Below are positions 17,543 to 26,492 of a stretch of DNA of 64,000 nt, piece by piece; position 1 is the first letter of the stretch; each line of letters begins with the position of its first letter. This stretch comes from CAVPUA01 sp963828015 (GTDB taxonomy: Bacteria > Actinomycetota > Actinomycetes > Mycobacteriales > Jatrophihabitantaceae): contig CAWHCD010000006.1 in NCBI GenBank assembly GCA_963828015.1, positions 248,001 through 312,000 on the forward strand, in the 5' to 3' direction. The notes under the pieces are model-generated. The model searched no databases, was not told where the DNA came from, and was given only the letters and a program-made list of their open reading frames with translations. The position numbers and the translations under genes were made by a program.

Positions 17543-17853
17543 CCTACACCGAGCTCGTCCTGGTCGCGCTGGCGGCAGCGATGGCCGTCGATCTGCTCCT
17601 GCTGCGCACGACCTTGCTGCGGCGTAAGGCGTTCTGGACGGCCTACGCGATCGTGCTGGCCTTCCAGTTGATCATCAACGGGGTGCTGACCGGCGTGCCG
17701 GTCGTGCGCTACGACCCGTCGACGATTCTCGGCCCGCGGCTGGTCTACGCGCCGATCGAGGACGTGGGCTTCGGCTTCGCGCTGGTGCTGCTCACGCTGT
17801 CGAGCTGGGTGTGGTTGGGCCGTCGGGGGCGCGTCGCGTCGTCCAGGCCTTGA
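17539..17853 (+). CDS. crtYd: Lycopene cyclase subunit CrtYd
   Basis: The protein has 104 aa with three membrane helices and the YAPIEDVGFGFALVLLTLS motif, the second half of the cyclase active site. It partners with CrtYc. Its last 62 bp are also the antisense strand of the crtB 3' end, so the two convergent genes overlap in coding sequence. Confidence 0.9.
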   Translation: MTYTELVLVALAAAMAVDLLLLRTTLLRRKAFWTAYAIVLAFQLIINGVLTGVPVVRYDPSTILGPRLVYAPIEDVGFGFALVLLTLSSWVWLGRRGRVASSRP

Positions 17854-18727
17854 CCAGTCCGGACGCCCCGAGCTGGGCCCGACGATGTAGGGCGACGGTG
17901 GCCCGGCGGCTGAAGACGTCGTAGTCGGCTCGTTCGATCTCGTCCAGGATCCCGCTGTAGAGGGCGATGGCCGTGCTCAGGCACGCGCGCGAGCTCGGCG
18001 CGACGAGCTCGATTCCGGGGCGGGCCCGGTCGTAGAGCTCGCGGGCCCGGGTGATCTCGAACGCCAGCAGGTTGCGGATCGGCTCGTCGGCGACTCCGCG
18101 CCGGAGTCGATCGCGGTCGACGCCGAACTGGCGCAGCGATTCCTGCGGCAGATAGATCCGTCCGCGCCGGAGGTCCTCGGCGACGTCGCGCAGGAAGTTC
18201 GTCAGCTGGAAGGCGGTCCCCAGGTCGATGGCGTAGGGCTCGAGCTCGTGCCAGGGCTGGGCCGCATCGGCGCGACCCAGAATGGGCAGCATTTGCAGGC
18301 CGATCACCGCGGCCGAGCCCCACATGTACCGGGCCAGGTCGTCGTAGGTCTCGTAGCTGTCGACGGTGAGATCCATGCGCATGGACTCGAGGAACTCGGC
18401 GAAATAGGGCAGCGGAATGTTCCAGTGGGCAATCGTGTCCAGCAGGGACCGGATGATCGGGTCCGACGTCGACTGCCAGTCGAGTTCGATCATCACCTGC
18501 TTGCTCCAGTCGGTGAAGGCGGCCGGGTCCAACCCCCCGTCGTCGACCAGGTCATCGGCATACCGGGCGAACCCGTAGAGCGCGTGTACGTAAGGACGTT
18601 TGTGCGCCGGCAGCAGCATGGTGGCCAGGAAGTAGCTCTTGCCGTGCGCCGCATTGAGCTGGCGGCATTTGCGGTAGCCGGTGCGCAGGGCCGGGTCGGT
18701 GATCCCGGCGGCGTCGAGATCGTTCAC
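17792..18727 (-). CDS. crtB: Phytoene synthase
   Basis: The protein has 311 aa and condenses two GGPP to phytoene. Both Asp-rich Mg sites are present: YADDLVDDGG and LRDVAEDLRRGRIYLP. Other trans-prenyltransferase segments are AAHGKSYFLATMLLP, YGFARYADD and GTAFQLTNFLRD. It is the last gene of the ABC-F, crtI, mannosyltransferase, crtB operon (4 bp overlap with the gene before it). No GGPP synthase (crtE) is in the window. Confidence 0.95.
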   Translation of the reverse strand: MNDLDAAGITDPALRTGYRKCRQLNAAHGKSYFLATMLLPAHKRPYVHALYGFARYADDLVDDGGLDPAAFTDWSKQVMIELDWQSTSDPIIRSLLDTIAHWNIPLPYFAEFLESMRMDLTVDSYETYDDLARYMWGSAAVIGLQMLPILGRADAAQPWHELEPYAIDLGTAFQLTNFLRDVAEDLRRGRIYLPQESLRQFGVDRDRLRRGVADEPIRNLLAFEITRARELYDRARPGIELVAPSSRACLSTAIALYSGILDEIERADYDVFSRRATVALHRRAQLGASGLVKAWTTRRAPDGPTTPSSTA

Positions 18728-20238
18728 GCGCTCACCCGGGTCTCACCCTGGTCCGGCGCGGCCGGAACTCGACGGCGTCGCATGATCAGCCAGGCCAGGC
18801 CAAGGCCGATGGCGAGGAACACCAGGGCGGCTGGCTTCATCTGCACACCGGTGCCGTTGGGCCGGATCATGCCGACCATCGCGATCGACAGGCCGGCGAT
18901 CCAGATCAGCCAGGTGCGGTCGGTCAGGAACACCGCGGCGACGGCTAGCCCCCAGCAGAAGTACCACGGTTGCACGGTCGGCCCGAGCACCACCACCGCG
19001 GCGAGGGCGATGGCGAGCAGTTGCCACGCCTGCCCACGGAAGGCGCGCAACCAGAGGCCGATCAGAGCGATCAACGTCAGCACCGTGCCGCCGGTGCGGA
19101 AGTTACGCATGACCGGACCGAGATGCATGCTGCCGTGGGTGACCCCGTGCGCGAGTTGCCAGAGGATCGCTGCCGACGTCGGCAGCGACAGCCAGGTGAC
19201 GATCGGGGCGGAGTTGTTGACCTGCTTGATCCAGCCGGTTCCGATGCCGCTGACTGCGGTGATCGCCGCGAAGCTGGCGATCGCGACGGCGGCGGCGACG
19301 ACACAGGCGCACACCACGCCCCGCGGTTGACGCCACCGTGGCCCGGGGCGGGCGTACGCCAGCCACAGCGGCACCGCGAACGCGGCCGCGATGATCGCCG
19401 GACTCTTGATCGCCGCGGCGGCGGTGATGGCCAGCACGCCCAGCCCGAGCGTGCGCCAGAGCGGTCCGGGTGTGGTGACCGCCACCAGTCCGACCATCAT
19501 CAGACCGACCATCAGCAGATCGTTGTGGCCGCCGCCGATGCCCAGAACCAGGAACAACGGGTTGCCCAGGGTGAGCCACAGGGCGAGGTCGGCCCGGCCG
19601 CCGGCCCGTCGAGTCAGAATCGGGAGGGCCCAGACGATCATCAGCATCCCGGCCACCGCCAGCAGACGTAGCGCGTAGACCGTGGCCGTCACGTGGTTAC
19701 CAAAGACGCCCGCGGTGCCCTTGCCGAGGAGCAGCCACAGTGGGCCGTACGGCGCGGGGGTCGACACCCAGCGGTGACTGACCTCTTGGGCGAACGCACC
19801 GGGCAGCGCCGAAGGACCGAGCGAGTAGGGGTTCAGCCCGCGCAGCACGAGATGGCCTTGCGCGGCGTAGGCCCATAGGTCTCGACTGGACAACGGGGCG
19901 GCGAGGACGAACGGAACCAGCCACTGCAGCCCGATCGTGCGCATCCGCCGGAAGTCCAGACCCTGGTCGACTGCCAGCCGGCCCAGTTCGAGCCAGGCGA
20001 CGACCAGCAGGATGAGGCCGAGGTAGAACAACGCCCGCGGGAGCGGCGAGGCGAGTTTTACCAACGAGATCACCGGGACGTGCTGGGTGCGGAACCAGAT
20101 CGGGATCGCCGCGACCCAATAGGAGCTGACGGCCATCAGGATGGCGCCGGTGAGTCCGACGCAGGACAGGCCGCGCTCACCGAGGCGCAGTCGCGGGCCG
20201 GAAATCACCCGCACATCGTCGCAGAGATCAGGCGCCAA
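18724..20238 (-). CDS. Polyprenol-phosphomannose-dependent alpha-1,6-mannosyltransferase (MptA/MptB-like GT-C)
   Basis: The protein is about 500 aa with 11-13 predicted membrane helices. The first extracytoplasmic loop region has the GT-C pattern SSRDLWAYAAQGHLVLRGLNPYSLGPS, and GNPLFLVLGIGGGHNDLLMVGLM is typical of MptA/MptB, which build the mannan core of lipomannan and lipoarabinomannan. The mycobacterial locus has mptA at this place. The ORF opens with TTG at 20238; GTG codons at 20214 and 20208 are alternative starts. It is sandwiched between crtI and crtB with 11- and 4-bp overlaps. Lipoglycan synthesis is inferred from family. Confidence 0.85.
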   Translation of the reverse strand: MAPDLCDDVRVISGPRLRLGERGLSCVGLTGAILMAVSSYWVAAIPIWFRTQHVPVISLVKLASPLPRALFYLGLILLVVAWLELGRLAVDQGLDFRRMRTIGLQWLVPFVLAAPLSSRDLWAYAAQGHLVLRGLNPYSLGPSALPGAFAQEVSHRWVSTPAPYGPLWLLLGKGTAGVFGNHVTATVYALRLLAVAGMLMIVWALPILTRRAGGRADLALWLTLGNPLFLVLGIGGGHNDLLMVGLMMVGLVAVTTPGPLWRTLGLGVLAITAAAAIKSPAIIAAAFAVPLWLAYARPGPRWRQPRGVVCACVVAAAVAIASFAAITAVSGIGTGWIKQVNNSAPIVTWLSLPTSAAILWQLAHGVTHGSMHLGPVMRNFRTGGTVLTLIALIGLWLRAFRGQAWQLLAIALAAVVVLGPTVQPWYFCWGLAVAAVFLTDRTWLIWIAGLSIAMVGMIRPNGTGVQMKPAALVFLAIGLGLAWLIMRRRRVPAAPDQGETRVSA

Positions 20239-21694
20239 CCCGCCGCGCGACGAGCCCGCCCGACAGCAGCACCATGGGCACGCCGACCCCCGGTTGGCTG
20301 TTCGATCCGCAGAAGAGCAGGTTCTCGAACTCGCCGTCGATGGTGGATTCCCGCAGCGGTCCGGTCTGGCGCAGCGTGTGGGCCGCGGCGAACGGGGTGC
20401 CCGCGGCGAGTCCCTCGCCGGCCCAGTCGGCCGGAGTTACCAGCAGGGTCACCTCGGCGGCGTCCAGACCGGCGTACCCACGACGGTCGAGAGTGGCCAG
20501 GATCTCGTCCAGGTAGCCCGGCCCGCGCTCGGACCAGTCGATCGGGGCGCGGTGGTCCAGGTTGGGCGCCGGGAAGAGGGCGTAGTAGGTCTGCCGTCCC
20601 GGCGGCGCGAGCTTCGGGTCGGTGTAGGTCGGTGTGGTGAGCAGGAAGGAGGGATCGCTCATCAGCCGGCCGTGCTTGATGATCTCGCCGAACGTGCGCT
20701 CCCAGGCCGAGCCGAAGTCGATCGTGTGGTGGGTCGGGTCGGGCAACGTCTGATCCGAACCGAAGTGGACGACGACGCAGGACGGTGAATAGCGCCGCCG
20801 GGGGAGCGGCCGGCCGAGCAGGCGCGCACTGGCCTGCGGCCGGTCGGCGTTGACGATCACCACGTCGGCGGTGAGGCGTTCTCCGTCGGAGGTGATGACC
20901 GCCGTGGCCCGGCCACCGGTCGTCTCGATCCGGGCCGCGTCGACGCCGTAGCGGATCTCGACTCCGTGTTTGGTCCCGGCCCCGGCCAGGGCCCGGGGTA
21001 TGGCGTGCATGCCGCCGCGGGGGAAGTACACGCCGGCCACCGTGTCCATGTAGCTGATCACGGCATAGATGGATCGGGCCTGGGTCGGCGCCAACCCGGC
21101 GTACATGGCCTGAAACGTCAGTAGCCGGCGCAGGCGCTCGTCGCGCACGAACTCGCCCACCTTGGGCGCCAGCCGCCGCAGCGCACCACGCCGCAGGAGT
21201 TGGAGCGCGGGTCGTCCGGCCAGCTCACGCACCGAGTCGAGGTTGCGGTCGATGAAGTGCGGCAGTTCGAGCCGGTAGAGCTCGGTCACCCACTCGATGT
21301 AACGCCTGAAGCCGTCGGCGTCAGCCGGACCGCACACGCTGCGGATCTCCTCGAGCAGGGCCTCGGGGTCGGCATGCACGTCGAGGCTCGTGCCATCCGC
21401 GAAGCGGGCCCGATAGGCCGGGTCGAGACGTTGCAACTCGAGCCAGTCCCGCATCGATTCACCAACCGCCGCGAACGGGCGCTCGAGGATGTCGGGCATG
21501 GTCAGCACGGTCGGCCCGGTGTCGAAGGAGTAGCCGTCGACCGCCCACAGTCCGCAGCGCCCACCGGGGACCTCAGCCCGTTCGAGAACGGTCACCCGGT
21601 GCCCGGCGCCGGCCAGGTGCAGGGCGGCGGACAGGCCGCCGAGACCGGCGCCGACGATGACGACATGCTCGGTTGGCCCCGGCACGGTTCTCAT
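20228..21694 (-). CDS. crtI: Phytoene desaturase
   Basis: The protein has 488 aa and dehydrogenates phytoene to lycopene. It has an N-terminal FAD motif (HVVIVGAGLGGLSAALHLA then ERAEVPGGRCG), a substrate region (FDTGPTVLTMPDILE) and the C-terminal FCGSNSQPGVGVPMVLLSG that closes the FAD site. ATG start overlapping the ABC-F stop (ATGA). Confidence 0.95.
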   Translation of the reverse strand: MRTVPGPTEHVVIVGAGLGGLSAALHLAGAGHRVTVLERAEVPGGRCGLWAVDGYSFDTGPTVLTMPDILERPFAAVGESMRDWLELQRLDPAYRARFADGTSLDVHADPEALLEEIRSVCGPADADGFRRYIEWVTELYRLELPHFIDRNLDSVRELAGRPALQLLRRGALRRLAPKVGEFVRDERLRRLLTFQAMYAGLAPTQARSIYAVISYMDTVAGVYFPRGGMHAIPRALAGAGTKHGVEIRYGVDAARIETTGGRATAVITSDGERLTADVVIVNADRPQASARLLGRPLPRRRYSPSCVVVHFGSDQTLPDPTHHTIDFGSAWERTFGEIIKHGRLMSDPSFLLTTPTYTDPKLAPPGRQTYYALFPAPNLDHRAPIDWSERGPGYLDEILATLDRRGYAGLDAAEVTLLVTPADWAGEGLAAGTPFAAAHTLRQTGPLRESTIDGEFENLLFCGSNSQPGVGVPMVLLSGGLVARRVGA

Positions 21695-23337
21695 TGATCG
21701 CGGACCTGCCCGGACTCGACCTCGAGCCGGCGGGTGGTGCGCACCGCCTCGAGCATGACCCGATCATGGGTGACGAGCAGCACGGTGCCGGTAAAGGAAT
21801 CCAGGGCCGACTCCAACTGCTCGATGGCGGGCAGGTCGAGGTGGTTCGTCGGCTCGTCCAGCACCAACAGGTTGACGCCACCGCCCTGCAGCAGGGCCAA
21901 GGCCGCGCGGGTGCGTTCACCCGGCGACAGGGTGGCGGTTGGGCGTAGCGCGCGGTCGCCGCGCAGGCCGAACTTGGCCAGCAGGGTGCGGACCTCGGCG
22001 TCGGTGAGCTCGGGCAGCTGCGCCCCGATCGCCCGGGCGACATCACTGCCCCCGTCCAGCAGCGACCGGGCCTGGTCGATCTCACCGACCACGGTCCCGG
22101 AGCCGAGGACGGCGGTCCCCGAAGTCGGCGCCAGGCGGCCCAGCAACAGTGCGAGCAGGGTGCTCTTGCCGCTGCCGTTCGGCCCCGTGATCGCGATTCG
22201 GTCCTGCCACCCGACCTGCAGGGACACCGGGCCGAGCGTGAAGTTCCCGCGGCGCACCACGGCATCGGTCAGCACCGCGCTGACCGCGCCCGAACGCGGG
22301 GCCTGGGCGATCTCCATGTGCAGCTGCCACTCCTTGCGCGGTTCCTCGACCTCGTCCAGGCGCTCGATCATCCGCTGGGTCTGCCGGGCCTTGGCCGCCT
22401 GCTTCTCCGTCGACTCGCTGCGGTAGCGGCGCCCGATCTTGTCGTTGTCGGGGACCTTGCGCCGGGCGTTTGCGACGCCCTTCTCCATCCAGGCCCGTTG
22501 CATGTGCGCGCGATCGGTGAGTTCGACGCGGCGCTCGGCGTAGTCCTCATAGGCCTCGCGTTCGCGGCGCCGCTCGACCTCGCGTTCGGTCAGATAGGCC
22601 TGATAGCCACCCGAGATCTGCCGGATGCGCTGCTGGGGCTGATCGAGTTCAACGACCGAGGTGACCGTGCGACGCAGGAACTCCCGGTCATGACTCACGA
22701 TGACGGCGGGGGAGCGGAGGGCGGTGACGAAGCCCTCCAGGCGGGCCAGGCCGTCCAGGTCGAGGTCGTTGGTGGGTTCATCCAGCAGCACGACGTCGAA
22801 GCGGCTCAGCAGCAGCGCGGCCAGCCCGGCCCGAGCGGACTGTCCGCCCGAGAGCGTCGCCATCTCAGCGGCCAGGTCGATCCGCAGCCCGAGCTGCGCG
22901 CTCGTGGCCGCGGCCCGCTCGTCCAGGTCGGCGCCCCCGAGCTGCAGCCAGCGTTCGAGGGCGATCGCGTACGGCTCATCGGCGTCGGGCTCGCCGCCGG
23001 CCAGCGCCTGGGCGGCACCGTCCATCTCGATCTGGGCCGCGCCGACCCCGGTGCGCCGCGTGATGTAGGCCGCGACCGTTTCCCCCGGCCGGGGCTGGTT
23101 CTCCTGGGGCAGGTACCCGACCTCGGCATCGGCCGGGCTGCGCTGGATGGTCCCGGCGTCGGGTGGGCGCAGGCCGGCGAGGATCTGCAGCAGGGTGGAC
23201 TTACCGGCACCGTTGACCCCGACCAGCCCGATGACGTCCCCGGGTGCGATGACCAGATCGAGCCCGCTGAACAGGACCCGATCGCCGTGGGCGGCCGCCA
23301 CGCCGGTCGCAACCAGAGAGGCGCTCACCGGCGGCAC
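21691..23337 (-). CDS. ABC-F family ATPase
   Basis: The protein has 548 aa with two ABC domains and no membrane segments. Domain 1 has GVNGAGKST, signature LSGGQSAR and DEPTNDLD; domain 2 has GPNGSGKST, signature LSPGERTR (non-canonical LSPGE) and DEPTNHLD. A charged, Arg/Glu-rich interdomain linker (about 245-335) suggests ribosome binding at the E site. Such proteins are either antibiotic-resistance ribosome-protection factors or housekeeping translation factors; no drug can be assigned. First gene of the crtI-mannosyltransferase-crtB operon; GTG start. Confidence 0.88.
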   Translation of the reverse strand: MPPVSASLVATGVAAAHGDRVLFSGLDLVIAPGDVIGLVGVNGAGKSTLLQILAGLRPPDAGTIQRSPADAEVGYLPQENQPRPGETVAAYITRRTGVGAAQIEMDGAAQALAGGEPDADEPYAIALERWLQLGGADLDERAAATSAQLGLRIDLAAEMATLSGGQSARAGLAALLLSRFDVVLLDEPTNDLDLDGLARLEGFVTALRSPAVIVSHDREFLRRTVTSVVELDQPQQRIRQISGGYQAYLTEREVERRREREAYEDYAERRVELTDRAHMQRAWMEKGVANARRKVPDNDKIGRRYRSESTEKQAAKARQTQRMIERLDEVEEPRKEWQLHMEIAQAPRSGAVSAVLTDAVVRRGNFTLGPVSLQVGWQDRIAITGPNGSGKSTLLALLLGRLAPTSGTAVLGSGTVVGEIDQARSLLDGGSDVARAIGAQLPELTDAEVRTLLAKFGLRGDRALRPTATLSPGERTRAALALLQGGGVNLLVLDEPTNHLDLPAIEQLESALDSFTGTVLLVTHDRVMLEAVRTTRRLEVESGQVRDQ

Positions 23338-23339
23338 AT

Positions 23340-23345
23340 TACGCT
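23340..23345 (+). promoter_or_regulatory. -10 element TACGCT for metF
   Basis: TACGCT is followed by exactly 6 nt and the GTG at 23352. It lies immediately beyond the divergent ABC-F start. Confidence 0.5.
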
Positions 23346-23351
23346 GATGTC

Positions 23352-24236
23352 GTGACGAGGACGGTTCGTGAATGCCTGGACAGTGGTCGACCCACCCTGT
23401 CCTTCGAGTTCTTCCCGCCCAAGAGCGCTGAGGACGAGACGCGGTTGTGGCGCACAGTGCGGGAGCTGGAGGCGTTGCGGCCCTCTTTCGTGTCGGTCAC
23501 CTACGGCGCGGGCGGGTCCACCCGTGATCGCACGATCGAGATCACCGAGCGCATCGCGTCCGACACGACCCTGCTGCCCGTCGCCCATCTGACCGCCGTC
23601 AACCATTCGATCAGCGAGCTGCGGGCGATCGTCGGACGCTTCGCCGACGCCGGCATCGTGAACATGCTGGCCCTGCGGGGCGACCCGCCGGGCGATCCGA
23701 ACGGCACCTGGGCCGCGCATCCGGAGGGGGTCTCCTACGCCTCGGAGCTGGTGGCCCTGCTGCGCGCCCATGGTGACTTCAGCATCGGGGTGGCGGCGTT
23801 CCCCTACAAGCATCCGCGGTCGGCCTCGATCGCCGAGGACACCGAGTGGTTCATCGCCAAGTGCCGGGCCGGCGCCGACTACGCGATCACCCAGATGGTG
23901 TTCGATCCCGAGGACTACCTGCGCCTGCGCGATCGCGTCGCCGCCGCCGGGTGCGACATCCCGATCATCGCGGGCGTGATGCCGGTGACGAACATGGGCA
24001 CGATCGCCCGTTCCGAACAGCTTTCGGGGGCACCGTTCCCGCCGGCGCTGCTGGCGGAGTTCGAGCAGGTGGCCGGCGACGCGGCTGCCGTGCGTGAGAC
24101 CGGCATCGGCCACGCGATCGCCTTGTCGCAGCGGCTTCTCGATGAGGGTGCGCCCGGCCTGCACTTCATCACGATGAACTTCGCGAAGGCATCGCGTGAG
24201 GTGATCGCCGAGTTGCCGCTACCCGCCGTCCTCTAG
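23352..24236 (+). CDS. metF: 5,10-methylenetetrahydrofolate reductase (MetF family)
   Basis: The protein has 294 aa and reduces methylene-THF to methyl-THF for methionine synthesis. Motifs: LSFEFFPPKSAEDE, VSVTYGAGGSTRD, HLTAVNHS, NMLALRGDPPGD, GVAAFPYKHPRS, ADYAITQMVFD and GVMPVTN. A MTHFR-like gene stands near mptA in mycobacteria (Rv2172c) too. The last 18 bp overlap the convergent GNAT gene. Confidence 0.93.
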   Translation: MTRTVRECLDSGRPTLSFEFFPPKSAEDETRLWRTVRELEALRPSFVSVTYGAGGSTRDRTIEITERIASDTTLLPVAHLTAVNHSISELRAIVGRFADAGIVNMLALRGDPPGDPNGTWAAHPEGVSYASELVALLRAHGDFSIGVAAFPYKHPRSASIAEDTEWFIAKCRAGADYAITQMVFDPEDYLRLRDRVAAAGCDIPIIAGVMPVTNMGTIARSEQLSGAPFPPALLAEFEQVAGDAAAVRETGIGHAIALSQRLLDEGAPGLHFITMNFAKASREVIAELPLPAVL

Positions 24237-24770
24237 CGGGAGGCGGGCGCCGAGCACGGCGAAGGGCCGGGCGTCGCCCGGGAAGAGGTAGTCACGGGCC
24301 AGGTCGGTGAAGCCGAGGCTGCGGTAGAGCCGGAAGGCCCGGGTGTCGCGGTCCGGGGTGGAGAGCAACAGGTTGCGGTGCGGCAACCGGGCGGCCAGCG
24401 CGGTCAACATCTGGCGGCCGAGCCCGTGGCCCTGGTAATCGGGCAATACGTGGATCTCGGAGAGTTCGAAGGCGTTCTCCAGCCACTCGCCGGACGCGGG
24501 GCCGATCGCCTGCCGCACCAGGTCGTGCCACCACTGGCCGGGCTTGGTCGTGTAGCCGTAGCCGAATCCCACCAGCTCGTCGCTTGTGGTGATGGCGACC
24601 TGGCAGGCGAACCCCTCATGGCTGGTGTGCCAACGGGTGGTCACACCGCGCTGGGCGCCGGCGTTGTGGTTGTACTTCATCGCCAACGTGTAGATCCGCA
24701 TGGCCTCCCTGATGCGAGCAGCCAGCTGCGGACCACTCCACTCGACGACCGTGGCGACGGGGGCGACCAT
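24219..24770 (-). CDS. GNAT-family N-acetyltransferase (Rv2170-like)
   Basis: The protein has 183 aa. The acetyl-CoA pyrophosphate loop is QGHGLGRQML within SEIHVLPDYQGHGLG, followed by LLLSTPDRDTRAFRLYRSLGF. The locus matches the position of Rv2170 in mycobacteria. Substrate unknown. TAGGCT lies 6 nt before the ATG, so it is probably leaderless. Confidence 0.85.
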   Translation of the reverse strand: MVAPVATVVEWSGPQLAARIREAMRIYTLAMKYNHNAGAQRGVTTRWHTSHEGFACQVAITTSDELVGFGYGYTTKPGQWWHDLVRQAIGPASGEWLENAFELSEIHVLPDYQGHGLGRQMLTALAARLPHRNLLLSTPDRDTRAFRLYRSLGFTDLARDYLFPGDARPFAVLGARLPLEDGG

Positions 24771-24776
24771 GCGGCC

Positions 24777-24782
24777 AGCCTA
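24777..24782 (-). promoter_or_regulatory. -10 element TAGGCT for the GNAT gene
   Basis: On the minus strand TAGGCT is followed by exactly 6 nt and the ATG at 24770. Confidence 0.5.
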
Positions 24783-24797
24783 GATCGCGAACTCGGA

Positions 24798-25757
24798 TCA
24801 GCGCGCGGCGAGCGTGTCGATCGAGATCTGCCAGAGCCGGGCCGCCGACTCCGGGTCCAACGCGTAGGGCGCGACCCCGAGAAAGACGCCCGGGACGTGC
24901 GGCGCCGCCTCGTTGCCGTCCTCGAAGTAGCGACCGCCGATGCCGTCGACCAGCGGCGAGGCGGCCAGCAACACCGAGGTGGCCGCGCCCTGCGAGGGCG
25001 TCTTCCAGATCTCGGCCGGGTCCTCGGTCTCGGTGGACGCCGCGGCCAACGCCTCCGCATCCTGCCCGGTCGAGAGCCACAGCCGGGTCGGGATGCGCCC
25101 GGGCATCACCGCGTTGGCGGTGATCCCGTCGACGGCCCCACGCCGGTTCAGCTCGACCGCGAACAGCACGTTGGCCGTCTTGGACTGGCCGTATCCATAC
25201 GCGCCCTGGTACTCGCGGTTGGTGAAGTGGATGTCGTCCCAGACCACGTCGGTGAGCAGGTGCGCAGCGGAGGTGAGGACGACCACCCGTGCGCCCCGGT
25301 CCCGTCCGGCCGCGGCCAGGCTCTCGTACAAACCAGTGGTCAGGGCGAAGTGGCCCAGATGGTTCGTGGCGAACTGGATCTCCCAGCCCTGCTTGGTTCG
25401 GGTCAGCGGGGGACCCATGACGCCGGCGTTGGCCACCAGGATGTGCAGTGGACCGCGCCACGCGGCGACGAAGGCGTCGATCGAGTCCAGGTCGGCGAGG
25501 TCCAGCAGCGCGGCCCGGACGTTCGGGTTGCCGGTGGTGGCGATGATGTCGGCGACGGCTTGCTCGCCCGCAGCCAGGTTGCGCACGGCGATGGTCACGT
25601 CGGCATTCGCCGAGGCCAGCGCGCGCGAGGTCTCGAGACCGATTCCACTCGCCCCGCCGGTAATGATCGCCGTTTGACCGGTGAGATCTATTCCGGCGAT
25701 GACCTCTTCGGCCGTGGTGAGCGGACCGAACGGAGTAAGCACGCGGGGTTGATTCAT
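24798..25757 (-). CDS. Short-chain dehydrogenase/reductase
   Basis: The protein has 319 aa with a Rossmann cofactor motif (TAIITGGASGIGLETS), the NAG structural motif (LVANAGVMG) and the catalytic Ser...Tyr-x3-Lys (VLTSAAHL, YGQSKTAN). It resembles WW-domain oxidoreductase/retinol-dehydrogenase-like SDRs of unknown substrate. The ATG at 25757 (MNQPRVLTPFG) is preferred because TATGGT lies 7 nt upstream and overlaps the longer ORF start. Confidence 0.85.
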   Translation of the reverse strand: MNQPRVLTPFGPLTTAEEVIAGIDLTGQTAIITGGASGIGLETSRALASANADVTIAVRNLAAGEQAVADIIATTGNPNVRAALLDLADLDSIDAFVAAWRGPLHILVANAGVMGPPLTRTKQGWEIQFATNHLGHFALTTGLYESLAAAGRDRGARVVVLTSAAHLLTDVVWDDIHFTNREYQGAYGYGQSKTANVLFAVELNRRGAVDGITANAVMPGRIPTRLWLSTGQDAEALAAASTETEDPAEIWKTPSQGAATSVLLAASPLVDGIGGRYFEDGNEAAPHVPGVFLGVAPYALDPESAARLWQISIDTLAAR

Positions 25758-25764
25758 GGCCGAC

Positions 25765-25770
25765 ACCATA
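25765..25770 (-). promoter_or_regulatory. -10 element TATGGT for the SDR gene
   Basis: On the minus strand TATGGT is followed by 7 nt and the ATG at 25757. It lies in the gap after the cysH stop. Confidence 0.45.
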
Positions 25771-25790
25771 GAGGGTGAGAGCCGCCGGCG

Positions 25791-26492
25791 TCAGACGTGC
25801 AGGCCGCACTCGATCTTGGCGCTACCGGCCCAGCGGCCGGCGCGGGCGTCTTCGCCCTCGATCAGGCGCCGGGTGCACGGGGCGCAGCCGATCGACCCGT
25901 AGCCGTCGAAGAGCAACGGATTGACCAGCACGCCGTTGTCGACGATGTAGGCGTCGACCATCTCCTGCGTCCACGTCGCGATCGGGTTCAGCTTGACCAT
26001 CGAACGCTTCTCGTCCCACTCCACGACGCCGACGTTCGCGCGGGTCGGCGATTCGTCGCGCCGCAGGCCCGAGGCCCAGGCGGCATAGGGCTCCAGCGCG
26101 TTCGCCAGCGGGGCGACCTTGCGCAGCGCGCAGCAGAGGTCGGGATTGCGTTCGTACAACCTCGGTCCGTACTCGCGATCCTGTTCGGCCACTGTCTGGG
26201 AGGGCAGGATCGTCTTGACCTGCACCGGCAGGGTGGAGGCGACCGCGTCCCGCGTACCGATCGTCTCGGCGAAGTGATAGCCGGTGTCGAGGAACACGAC
26301 GTCCACGCCGGGCATCGCCTTGGCCGCGAGGTCGGGAACGACGGCGTCGGCCATCGATGACGTGACGCACCACGTCGAGCCGAACTGCTCGCGGGCCCAT
26401 CCGAGGATCTCGAGCGCGGATGCGGACTCGAGCTCCCGACCCGCCGTGATCGCCAGCTCGCGAGCGCGCTCTCGGTCTTGCGTCGCGATCAC
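25791..26492 (-). CDS. cysH: Phosphoadenylyl/adenylyl-sulfate reductase, Fe-S type
   Basis: The protein has 233 aa and reduces activated sulfate to sulfite using thioredoxin. Four cysteines for a 4Fe-4S cluster are present (C120, C121, C203, C206), which marks the APS-reducing type; the catalytic cysteine is C229 in the C-terminal ECGLHV tail. Substrate segments are FLDTGYHFAET and SGLRRDES. The GTG start overlaps the stop of the zinc-ribbon gene by 4 bp. It is the last gene of the sir operon. Confidence 0.94.
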   Translation of the reverse strand: MIATQDRERARELAITAGRELESASALEILGWAREQFGSTWCVTSSMADAVVPDLAAKAMPGVDVVFLDTGYHFAETIGTRDAVASTLPVQVKTILPSQTVAEQDREYGPRLYERNPDLCCALRKVAPLANALEPYAAWASGLRRDESPTRANVGVVEWDEKRSMVKLNPIATWTQEMVDAYIVDNGVLVNPLLFDGYGSIGCAPCTRRLIEGEDARAGRWAGSAKIECGLHV

